The notes below the pieces were generated by a model. The model saw nothing but the letters and a program-made list of their open reading frames with translations, was not told the origin of the DNA and did no database searches. From assembly GCF_003573695.1 (NCBI RefSeq), contig NC_039368.1, forward strand, positions 86,022,455 through 86,086,454: a stretch of DNA of 64,000 nucleotides. The letters run 5' to 3'. This DNA is from Papaver somniferum (lineage: Eukaryota > Streptophyta > Magnoliopsida > Ranunculales > Papaveraceae). The first letter of the stretch is position 1; each line of letters opens with the position of its first letter. Shown one piece after another: positions 45,088 through 53,892 of the stretch. The translations under genes were made by a program, and so were the position numbers.

Positions 45088-45717
45088 ATCTCAGCGTGGC
45101 GATGTACTGCACTCGACTCAAATCCCTTTGGGATCAGTTGGATGTTTTTTGTCCTGTTGAACCCTGCATATATGGAGCCGGCAAGAACTACGTCAACAAC
45201 CACAACCAGGATAAATCCATGAAGTTCTTGCAAGGGTTTCATGATCGCTTCTCTCCTTTGCGTATCCAGATTCTTCTCATGGATCCCATGCCATCTTTCT
45301 ACTAAGATTTACAACCATGTCAGGAAGGAGGAGGAGCAGCAAGGTATAAACTCATCTTATACTCCTTCAATTGAATCTGCTACTTTGAATGTTGTTTCTC
45401 GTGGTGAATATCGCAACCCAAGGAATTTCGCACATCCTGGTTCTGGAAGTAACAATATCTCTGGCAATAATAAACGCCTCAGGGCGTTTTGTGATCACTG
45501 CACAAAACACGGTCACACTAAAGCCACATGCTGGAAGCTACACGGCTATCCAAAGAATCTGCCAAAGACCCGTGATACATACACTCATATGGTTGCTACC
45601 ATTCATGCTCCTACTGAATCTTCCCAGCAAGCTGCCCCAAACATTAGTGAGACTCAATATGCTATCCTGCTTTCTTTGCTAGAACCAGCTGCAGATGGTG
45701 CTGAAACAAAGTGTTAG
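45088..45717 (+). pseudogene. Ty1/copia gag, 3' part, copy 2
   Basis: Same content as copy 1 but with an intact zinc-knuckle tail: CDHCTKHGHTKATCWKLHGY. A frame change near 45297 still separates LLMDPMPS from IYNHVRKEEEQQG. It is preceded by only the last 55 bp of the hAT. Confidence 0.85.
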
Positions 45718-45832
45718 TCTCCTTTGGTCTTATGTAACCGGATTTGGAAACTCATGAACTCTTTCCTAACTGGATTAGGAAACTGACCGAAAACAGGAAA
45801 CCCACAATTTTCTTTCCAACAAGTCAGTCAGG

Positions 45833-45841
45833 TATATAAAG
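45833..45841 (+). promoter_or_regulatory. TATA box of F-box gene copy 2
   Basis: tatataaag 36 bp before the ATG, identical to copy 1. The 160 bp between the end of gag and the ATG is identical in the two copies, so both genes have the same core promoter. Confidence 0.55.
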
Positions 45842-45876
45842 GAATGTCGAGTGGTTTGGGAGGTAGAAGATAGGAG

Positions 45877-47256
45877 ATGGACGACTATAATCCTATAAAC
45901 AGTCTTCCTACAGAAATCACATTGAGCATATTTTCTAGGTTACCGGGTGAGTCGGTATTAGATTGTAAACTTGTATGCAGAGCTTGGAGAAATTTCTTAC
46001 AGTTTCATGTTAATACTCCTTACTTTGTGTATCAGCATCTGCAGCGACAACGTGGTTATGTTCCTCATGGACTAGTACAGCATCAGCAGCATAAGCCGTC
46101 TGATTCTGAGACGATGAGTTTCGTGGCCTTTGACAGATACACCCGAGTTTTCTGGTATTTGGAGTACCACGATAACGGTGATAGAAATAGTGACAAGCGG
46201 CCTAATAACTACCGCATAAAGACAATCAACATGAAATTTCCGGCAGACAGGTGTGTAAAACGAATACTAGGACTAGTTGGTTCAGATAATGGATTGATTT
46301 GCTTATCACTCAAGTTGCCGCCCGAATACATTGTCATCCCTGCATACCAGAATAAGGTGGTACACAGTCCTGAAACTTTATGCATCTGTAATCCCATTAC
46401 TAGAGAATTCGTGACTCTTCCAGGGATACTGATCGACAAGAAAAGAAGCGTTGATGATGATGTTCACATTGTGCATGGATTCGGCTACCACGCTTTAACT
46501 AATGAGTATAAGGTCGTTAGAATTTGTTATGTAGGAGACCGGAAAACACCCTCCTACAGAGGACAGGCAGAGGTATATACAATTGGAAGTGGTTGCGGCT
46601 GGAGAAGTGTGGCAGAAACCAACTTAAGGCCGAGGTATATCGGAGATCCTACAGGTGTGTGTTTTGATGGGGATCTTCATTGGATGTGTGATGATTCCGC
46701 GAATATTATGATCTTTGATTTGGCGACTGAGAAGTTCCACTTTCTCATTGCCCCAACTGAGCAGATACATGACGCAAGAAGAATCTATGTTATGAGAGGG
46801 TGTTTGTGTTATGAATACTATGACCCCACTGATGGACTGCTGCAATTGTGGTTTTTAAAGAAGTATTACAAGTCATGGAGTTGGAGAATAGAGTTCATGA
46901 TACCATTAGAAATGCTACACTACATAAGATTTTTTATGTTTTCCATTACAAAGATGAGTGAAATTTTACTGATAAACAATGGTCGAGATCAAGTCCTTGG
47001 TTATCCTAGCCAGAGAACAGAAATATCACAAAAGGGTTTCAAGTTGGATGCAACAACGGATTTGACGGTACCACTACCATACATCAACACCTTTGTCTCT
47101 TTGGAAGCATTAGGAGAAAGAAATGTAAAGAAATTTGCAGCAGAAAGATCGATGTGCAAAGACAAGCAAGAGTCATTTGACGTCGACAGACCAGTATCGC
47201 CGGCAGGCCTCCTGAGACAGACAAAGAAACCGCGCAAATCTAAAGATATAGATTAA
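45877..47256 (+). CDS. F-box protein with F-box-associated domain, copy 2
   Basis: 459 codons, uninterrupted, identical to copy 1 except Tyr88 for His88 (FVAFDRYTRVFW). I saw no synonymous change, so the single difference in 1,380 bp is amino-acid changing. F-box at about residues 8-42 and F-box-associated domain after about residue 80, as in copy 1. The expected role is substrate selection for an SCF ubiquitin ligase in cytosol or nucleus. Flanked upstream by copia gag and downstream by a LINE remnant, it is a host gene stranded in a transposon cluster, or possibly a captured gene. Confidence 0.88.
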   Translation: MDDYNPINSLPTEITLSIFSRLPGESVLDCKLVCRAWRNFLQFHVNTPYFVYQHLQRQRGYVPHGLVQHQQHKPSDSETMSFVAFDRYTRVFWYLEYHDNGDRNSDKRPNNYRIKTINMKFPADRCVKRILGLVGSDNGLICLSLKLPPEYIVIPAYQNKVVHSPETLCICNPITREFVTLPGILIDKKRSVDDDVHIVHGFGYHALTNEYKVVRICYVGDRKTPSYRGQAEVYTIGSGCGWRSVAETNLRPRYIGDPTGVCFDGDLHWMCDDSANIMIFDLATEKFHFLIAPTEQIHDARRIYVMRGCLCYEYYDPTDGLLQLWFLKKYYKSWSWRIEFMIPLEMLHYIRFFMFSITKMSEILLINNGRDQVLGYPSQRTEISQKGFKLDATTDLTVPLPYINTFVSLEALGERNVKKFAAERSMCKDKQESFDVDRPVSPAGLLRQTKKPRKSKDID

Positions 47257-47474
47257 GTAGGGAGCAACTAAAGTTTGAGTTATTTATCTGGAGTATAGCT
47301 TTTCAAATTTACTAGATTTGTGTCCGTGATATACACCACCGGACATATTTATCTTTTCATCGCAGTTACTTTCAATTTTAATTAGGTTATATTTTGGGAT
47401 ATAATTATTTTCGTATAGTTTTTTTTAACTAAATTGTGTAGTTTAAAATAATAAATTATATTTTATAAAGAGTA

Positions 47475-48780
47475 TTATTACATTAACCAGTTGAAAGCCT
47501 AACAGGTCGCCGGAAATCCCCTTTCTCCTTATCTCTTTATCATTTGTATAGAGTCCTGTTTTAGATACTTCATTCATGCAGAAGAAAACTACTTGATCCA
47601 CGGTTTCCGAGTCACCAAATGTCCAAAGGCTCCTTCTGATTCTCACCTTTTGTTTGTTGATAAGTCATCAAGAAGCAAACAACCGTATGTCCCTTATTAA
47701 AGATTTGGTGGCCACTCTGGCCAAGTCATTAACTTTCAAAATTTTGGTTGTTTTTCAGCAAAAATGTTCACCCAGATATTTATGATTCTTTGATTCGAAC
47801 TCTTAATGTTAAGAAAATTGCCCTGGATGATAAGTACTTCGAGATACCTTTGTTCATTGGTAGATCGAAAACTCAGACTTTTACTCACTTAGCTGAGAAT
47901 TTAGATAGGTATGTCCCTAATTGGAAAGGCAAACGCCTTAACCAAGCTGGGGACCCATCATCCAAGATTACACCAAACAACCTTAGAATAAAAAAAACAA
48001 TTTTCGTAAAATGGATCAGACCAGAATCGGATTGGATTAAAATAAACACTGATGGAGCTGCTCGAGGACACCCAGGGATGGCAGGAGCGGGGATCATTTG
48101 CAGAAACTCAGACGCGAATACTTTGATAGCTATTGCACAACCTTTAGGTATGACGAATGCAATCACAACTGAAACATGGGTGACTGTACTGGCAACTAGA
48201 ATGGTGACGGAAAGACAATGGAACAAAGTGCTATTTGAAACGGACTCGGAAAATCTTATGCGATTCATAAAGACCCCAACATAAGCACCTTGGTATATTG
48301 CAGAAATGATTGCCGAAATAAAACATCATATGCGCCAAATTCCTTGTTGCGATATCCAACACTCGTATCGGGAAGGAAACAAGGCGGAAGATGGCCTAGC
48401 GAACATTGCGGCGGAAGGAATCCAAGCAGGAAAATTTTCGACTATGATATGGGACCGTACAATCCCACCTTACATCAATCAAATTATTTTAAGTGACTCT
48501 AGGGGTATCAATTTCCTCGTGTAATAACAATTTAAGTCTTTTATTTATTATATGCTTCAAAAAAAAAACCAACCTAGTAGATCAGTTATGTCTGTATTAA
48601 AGTCTTCTTCCATTGATCACATGAACTCTTTTCGCTTTTCTGATAACTTAGTTCATATAATGGAACATAAATAACGTGATTTATGGTGGGGAAAAAATAC
48701 TGCTGGGGGATCTATCCTAAAATGGACCAATGTCTGCATGCATAAATCTCGTGGAGGCCTAGGTTTCAGAAACTGTTGGA
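47475..48780 (+). pseudogene. LINE (L1-like) reverse transcriptase remnant, copy 2, split by a younger insertion
   Basis: RT motifs as in copy 1 run to WKGKRLNQAG at 47950. After the insertion at 47951-48566 the RT resumes at about 48578 with SVMSVLKSSSIDH, then RDLWWGKN, LKWTNVCMHKSRGGLGFRN. Those are the next motifs in the normal LINE order (NQAGR..., FWWG, K..GGLGFRN). Stops and frameshifts are present, and the catalytic box reads FVDK. Confidence 0.8.
47951..48566 (+). mobile_element. 5'-truncated LINE 3' end (RNase H domain, poly-A) inserted in an older LINE
   Basis: The insert encodes an RNase H-like domain (DWIKINTDGAARGHPGMAGA, LFETDSENLMRFI, SYREGNKAEDGLANIAAEG) with one in-frame TAA at 48282-48284, and ends in an A-run at 48559-48568. 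It is flanked by aaccaagctgg (47940-47950) and aaccaacctag (48567-48577), an 11 bp target duplication with two changes. This is what target-primed insertion of the 3' end of an L1-like LINE leaves. Copy 1 keeps only its first 129 bp. Confidence 0.8.
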
Positions 48781-50349
48781 ACAATTGTCGAAATTCGCTT
48801 GCAAAACAATCACAAAAGAAAACCAAATAAATAATGTTATGGCTGAGTCATGACCAGGTCGCTCTCTTTAATACGTTTCGCGGCTCTGCTCAAAATTGTG
48901 CAAACAGTTCTTCCATGTCGCATCGTCTCCAGGATAAAACAGCCGAGCAAATCTCTTTCACAAAATTCTGATTTTTTCTCTTTAAAACTTCTAAACATTA
49001 AACAAAAAACTCTCTCTCGTTGCTTTCCTACCAAAATTTGATTTTTGTAAATTTCAATAATTAATGACACTTAATTATCACAAAATTAACTCCATTAACT
49101 TTTCTAAATAAAAACGGTCAAGGGACTAATAACATAATAAATTTCTTTAATTAATATAATTAGGACTATTAAAAATAATTTTAATAAGAATGATAAATGG
49201 AAATAAAATATTGTAAATAATATATTTCCAACAATATCCCACTTATATTTTTAAAACATTGAGCAAGATCTATATAGTGATGTCCATAAGTAAAGATATC
49301 TTTCGATTTTGAACCTTTACATAGTGTTAGACTCTCTAAAAATCTGACCATGGAGCGAACATAAGTCTTTGAACTCTAGGAGATAAGAAGATTGTCTAAC
49401 ACACACAAAACTATACTAATGTAAAGTCTAAAGCCATCACATTACAGCCCCGTGCTTGAATCCTGGTTTAGTGAATGATCTAGAGAACTGCTTATATTCT
49501 CATAGAAAGCGGCTACACTTTCACATCCATACAGGTGAATCTATCAAGATCGCTCCTTTAACTAAGTACCCAACTCTAAATAGACATATAGACATCATTA
49601 AGAGTTTCAGAAACAAAAATTCAACCTCAACTCGTTTCAGGATATCATGCCGTGGGATGAATTCTCAAAGCAATGATTTTGTGTCTACATATTATTCGTA
49701 ACTTAGTCCATTTGAACCTATATTTTGGGATCACCATTTATAGGTAGGGATTGCCTTTTGAACATACTTCTGGAACCTTGACTTATAGGTTGGGTGTCAA
49801 TCACGAATAACTATGTTCATATCATTTGTGAATCGTGATACCCTTTGAACCTATTTTTAGGTGTGTATCCATCACAAATAACTCAATTCTTAATGGGCAT
49901 CAACATCATCCCATAAGATATATTCACACCTTCTTATTAATCCTTTCGTCAAATGATCAACGATAACTCTTTTCAGATCATATATAATCCATTCTCTTAG
50001 CATCAAAAAGGCTTTATTTCACCTTATATGTTGACTCTACCGTTATAATTAAGGATCCTCAACCTTTGCAATAGCCGCGGTACTATCGCATTGGATTAAT
50101 GAGTATGTTCTTCCTATATCTAATAGAGGACTGAATCACTCTATCCCTTGGAGGATTCATTTGAGAGTCTATCTCAATCAACATCGCAATAATATCCTAA
50201 AAGGATTGCGGTAAATATTTTTTAGATAGTGCATTTGTAGGTTTAAGGTACTTTTCGGACACCTCTTAACCTTCTCAATGTTTTACTAATTACCCATACA
50301 TGGATTATTAATAAATCTGCATATATGTAACCCCCAACAAAGAAGTAAT
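48781..50349. other. No gene recognised; repeat-like sequence
   Basis: The stretch near 49230 (aacaatatcccacttat) and the following text look like the internal or LTR sequence of a plant retrotransposon, but no coding domain or ends could be confirmed. Confidence 0.35.
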
Positions 50350-50354
50350 ATACA
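50350..50354. other. Target duplication ataca, left
   Basis: ataca precedes TGTAATAC; the same ataca follows ...GTGTTACA at 53888-53892. Confidence 0.7.
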
Positions 50355-50551
50355 TGTAATACTCTGTATTTTTAGTTACCTTTCCGGGTCGGATATTAAC
50401 GAGTTAGCTTAGAGTATTGTTTATTATTCCTTAGCTTAAGTGGGTTGCTTGAACTAGAAAATTAAGGTGTGAATATAATCATCTAAATGGGAGGAAAATA
50501 AGAAGACATTTATAATTTAAATAAAATAATAATAAAGAGACATTTATAATT

Positions 50552-51406
50552 TCATCCTCGAACTTCAACATCAACGATACCGCCCCCCAATACATGAAGT
50601 CTCTGGCGGCTATCTATTTTGGCACAGTTCAGGACCAGGTTCCTTCCAGCTTTGCTCCATCTCCTCGTGAGGTTGTTGTTTGGCAGTGCAATAGGCGAGA
50701 CCATGCCATGGACTTCCTTAAAGCTATACCTATACCCGGCCTTGATCAGGCTGTTGGGCCTAGACAGTTTAGCTCGGTATTGTAGTATCATCTAGGCATA
50801 CCTCTTTTTGATGAAGGCAACAAATGCTCTTGTTGTGGCAAACCCATGGATATCTTCGGCGATCATTCCATCCACTGTGCTAGTGAGGTTGGGCTTAAAT
50901 TCAGACATGATCTGGTGAAAGACATCTTGGCTGATATGTGCTTTAGAGCTGGTGTGGTAGTCAGGAAAGAGGTTTCTGTGGGTGTCATCAATGGCAAGGA
51001 TCTTCGACATGCAGATATTATAGCTTATAATTTGGAAGATGGTAGAGATGTGTGTCTTGATGTCACCGGTGTTTCCCCTTTCACTAGTGCTAGAACCCGC
51101 GGCTCCGCTCCGGGTCATGCCATTTCAGCGGCTGTCACTCGCAAGAATAATAAATATTTGAACGTCTGCTCTTCACTCGGGTATGGCTTTGGGGTGCTGG
51201 CCTTTTCCACCTTTGGTGAGCTTGGTACGGATTTTATTGTTTTTCTGAAGAGAATTAGGAATTGTATGGCACGACATGATGCCAATTTCAAAATGTGCAA
51301 TTCTCTTTTTCATCGGTTAGGGATCGTTATTCAAAAAGGTGTTGGCGCCCAGCTTGTTTCTAGGTTGCCCACCATTCCTTGTAATATTGATTTTGATATT
51401 GAATAA
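50552..51406 (+). pseudogene. 3' end of a LINE with CCHC and nuclease-like C-terminal domain
   Basis: One frame, with a TAG stop at 50786-50788, ends at 51406. It contains CSCCGKPMDIFGDHSIHC, a C-x2-C...H...C zinc-binding pattern (50825 onward). This is followed by RKEVSVGVINGKDLRHADII and DGRDVCLDVTGVSP. The C-terminus is FHRLGIVIQKGVGAQLVSRL. Proteins with this tail occur at the C-termini of reverse-transcriptase genes in many plants. The zinc site followed by (P/H)AD...DVT resembles the PD-(D/E)xK layout of restriction-like endonuclease LINEs, but that is inference. The upstream RT is absent, so the copy is 5'-truncated. A (TAA)n tail follows the stop. Confidence 0.7.
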
Positions 51407-51425
51407 TATTAATAATAATAATAAC
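51407..51425 (+). repeat. (TAA)n tail of the LINE
   Basis: tattaataataataataa directly after the LINE stop codon, in place of a poly-A. Confidence 0.7.
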
Positions 51426-51735
51426 GGGTCCTAGCTCAGCTGGTCATCCCGTTCCCCAAAAAGGTGATGCGCTCCAGGAGGTCCCAGGTTCGAGTCTTCC
51501 ATGGCGTAATATTCCAGGAATTATTATGGACGCTAGAGTTCGCTTTCCCCCCTTGTGACACAATCTCGCCCCCCAATCCGCCATTTCGGCTCCCCTTGTC
51601 AAGGTTACCCATGAGGCCCGCTGGTAGGCTAGCACAGCAACCTGTTAATTCATGTAGTAGTACGCCGTTGGAGCTTAGCTTGTTAGGCTTCCAACTAGTT
51701 ATGCAATCATCGTTATCCAATAATAATAATAATAA
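51426..51735 (+). mobile_element. tRNA-derived SINE with (AAT)n tail
   Basis: The head reads gggtcctagctcagctggtc (A-box TAGCTCAGCTGG). About 45 bp later cccaggttcgagtcttcc supplies the B-box (GGTTCGAGTCT). These are the two internal RNA polymerase III promoter boxes of a tRNA. The body of about 290 bp is non-coding and ends in aataataataataa (51719-51735), the same tail type as the LINE immediately before it. The 146-codon plus-strand open frame across it is accidental. Confidence 0.75.
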
Positions 51736-51738
51736 CTT

Positions 51739-51771
<33 letters not shown>
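51739..51771. repeat. (ATA)n microsatellite
   Basis: About 11 ATA units directly after the SINE tail; possibly expanded target sequence. Confidence 0.9.
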
Positions 51772-51772
<1 letters not shown>

Positions 51773-52639
51773 TGTGTATTAATTAGTAATACTAATATAT
51801 GTTTTATAATAAACTTTTGGAAAGAGAATAGTAGAGATTATAAAATCAAAAATGAGAAGGAGGAAGAGATGGAGCTAGAGTTTATAGAGAAGAATGTTAT
51901 GTAAAATCAAGAGGAGTTTGTAGCTAATTAAATGTAGAATGTGAAACCTTTTCTCTTTTGGTGTTTTTCTTTGGTGTTTATTAGTGTGATTTTGTATTGT
52001 TATAATTCAGTAATTTATTTGAATATATATGTATCTATTTTTGATGATCAGGCTTCTCTTATTGATGTAAAAACTTATTAGGTATATCTTATTAAAATTT
52101 GAGAATTTTCCAATGAAAATTCACCGTTGAATGTTTCTTGTAATTTGGATTATGATTTCTGACATTCTGGACATCTTCGTTTTGCTGTTCTTTTGATGTT
52201 CTTAGGAAGTATTAATGATGTAAAAAGATATGAGATCTTAACAAAAGTTGTATATAAATGTATTATATTTCATTGTGATTTGGGTTTTCTTAATTTGAGA
52301 CTAATATGAATTTATGGTGAATTTTTTAGTAATGACATGTAATCTGCCCAGTTTTTAGGATTCCATTGTAAATTAAATATTTTGTTTGAATCGTTGGTTT
52401 AGTGTGAATTTTGGGTATGTTGTATATGAATGTGTCAAGAATATCCCTGTAAAATTTGAGGATGATTAGATAAAGTTAGGACCTTGAAATATATAATATA
52501 ATATGGCTGCAGTTAACTTGTTTGCATAAACGCTTGAAAGATATTCCAGTTGTTAAGCCATGGTTGCTTGTGTTGTTTATGAAAATGATTTATAACATGA
52601 AATGAGTTCATGTTTTACCTTTATATGGAACATGTTTCA

Positions 52640-52910
52640 TGCTAACGGCGGGTAATGATCCTCGAGAGTTAAATAGGTAATGATCCCTATGAGAACTTGT
52701 GTTTCCCGACCATCGATGGCGGTTGTCCGTGCCGGTAAACGATAGGTGGTGTACGAACCAAGGTTTTCGTACAGTGAATGAAACAGGTAATAATCCGCGA
52801 GATCAAATGGGTATGATCCCGATGTGAAATTTTGTTCCTGACCATCGATGGAGGTTGTCCGTGCCGATAAACGATAGGTGGGTGTACGAACCAAGGACAT
52901 TCATACCATG
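52640..52910. repeat. 132 bp period tandem duplication inside the solo LTR
   Basis: gaccatcgatgg-ggttgtccgtgcc-gataaacgatagg blocks occur at about 52708 and 52840. The two copies have diverged (for example ggcggttg against ggaggttg). Confidence 0.8.
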
Positions 52911-53818
52911 AACTCAATTGTCAAAATCTAAATTGGAAGATGTGTCGAAAGTATTATTGGTATTAATATGACCTCATGGTTACTTGTTGTGGTGAGTATA
53001 TTAATGCGTGAATATATGTATTGAATCATTGATGAATGACTTGTTGACAATTATCTTGGTGTTGTAAACTCAAGATTTGTTGGTGAAATGTGTTGAAATA
53101 TAGATTAAATGATTTATTGAAACATAATTGGTTTTATGAACTCATGAGTTGAAACTTAGATGGATGAATTATGAATTAATGTGTTAAATCCCAAATGGAT
53201 GATTAGTGAACTCATGGTTTCTCTGTGACAATATAAATATCATTAGTGTTATGAACTCATGCATTGGAACTTAAATGGATGAATTGTGAATTGATGTATA
53301 AAATTCAAATGGATGAATTATGTTATTATCAATGATGTAATGAATTAATTGTAAATTGGATTATTTGTTTGAAATATTATTGGTGTTGTGAATTCATGAT
53401 TGTAATCTAAATAAGATAATTTATTAGAAACATTATTGGTAATGTGACTGTCGAATATAACATTGATTTTCGCTGAAGTCGTGATGTGTTTCTTGGTATA
53501 CATTTTTGCTTGATAAAATGATTATGTTTGCGCATCTTTCTAGAATTGGGAATGCATATTACTGATATGTCATCTCACCCCAATTGACATCCTTGCAGAT
53601 TTTCAGAGTGGCGCAGCGAAAGCTAGGAATGAGTAGCTTAGTGATTGAATTGTTTTATTGGATTGCTTGAAATGTAAATCTTAACTGAAATGTTGTTAAA
53701 GATGTTTTGTAAATTCATATCAATCAACTCATATATATAAATATTTAATTATGTTAGTATAAAAATAATTTTTTTTAAGTCTTTTTCCGACCCGTAATTC
53801 TTCGAGTTCGGATCTCCA

Positions 53819-53880
53819 TATGGGTTTGACCCTGGTCCGGAACTCGGGGTATGGGTTTGACCCTGGTCCGGAACTCGGGG
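53819..53880. repeat. 31 bp perfect direct repeat at LTR end
   Basis: tatgggtttgaccctggtcc... occurs twice back to back (53819-53849 and 53850-53880) just before the gtgttaca end. Confidence 0.9.
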
Positions 53881-53892
53881 TGTTACAATACA

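Larger units (their letters stand above)
45033..48079. repeat. Segmental duplication, copy 2 (3,047 bp)
   Basis: Second copy of the block at 37672-40718. On its right the sequence continues naturally (RNase H frame goes on to 48281), so this copy keeps the original right flank while copy 1 keeps the original left flank. This is the expected geometry of a tandem duplication. Confidence 0.95.
50355..53887. mobile_element. Probable solo LTR (TG...CA) carrying nested LINE and SINE
   Basis: It starts tgtaatactctg and ends cggggtgttaca, so the ends are TG...CA and inverted over about 12 bp, flanked by a 5 bp duplication. No internal retrotransposon genes are present other than a nested LINE end. 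The native length without LINE and SINE is about 2.3 kb, compatible with a long plant gypsy LTR. A 31 bp direct repeat (53819-53880) and a 132 bp period repeat (52640-52910) lie inside. An alternative is a TIR element with a 5 bp duplication. Confidence 0.65.

Noticed and set aside
51464..51904. 146-codon plus-strand open frame and overlapping minus frames
   Set aside because: They run across the SINE and its AAT tail; the N/I-rich stretch is the microsatellite.
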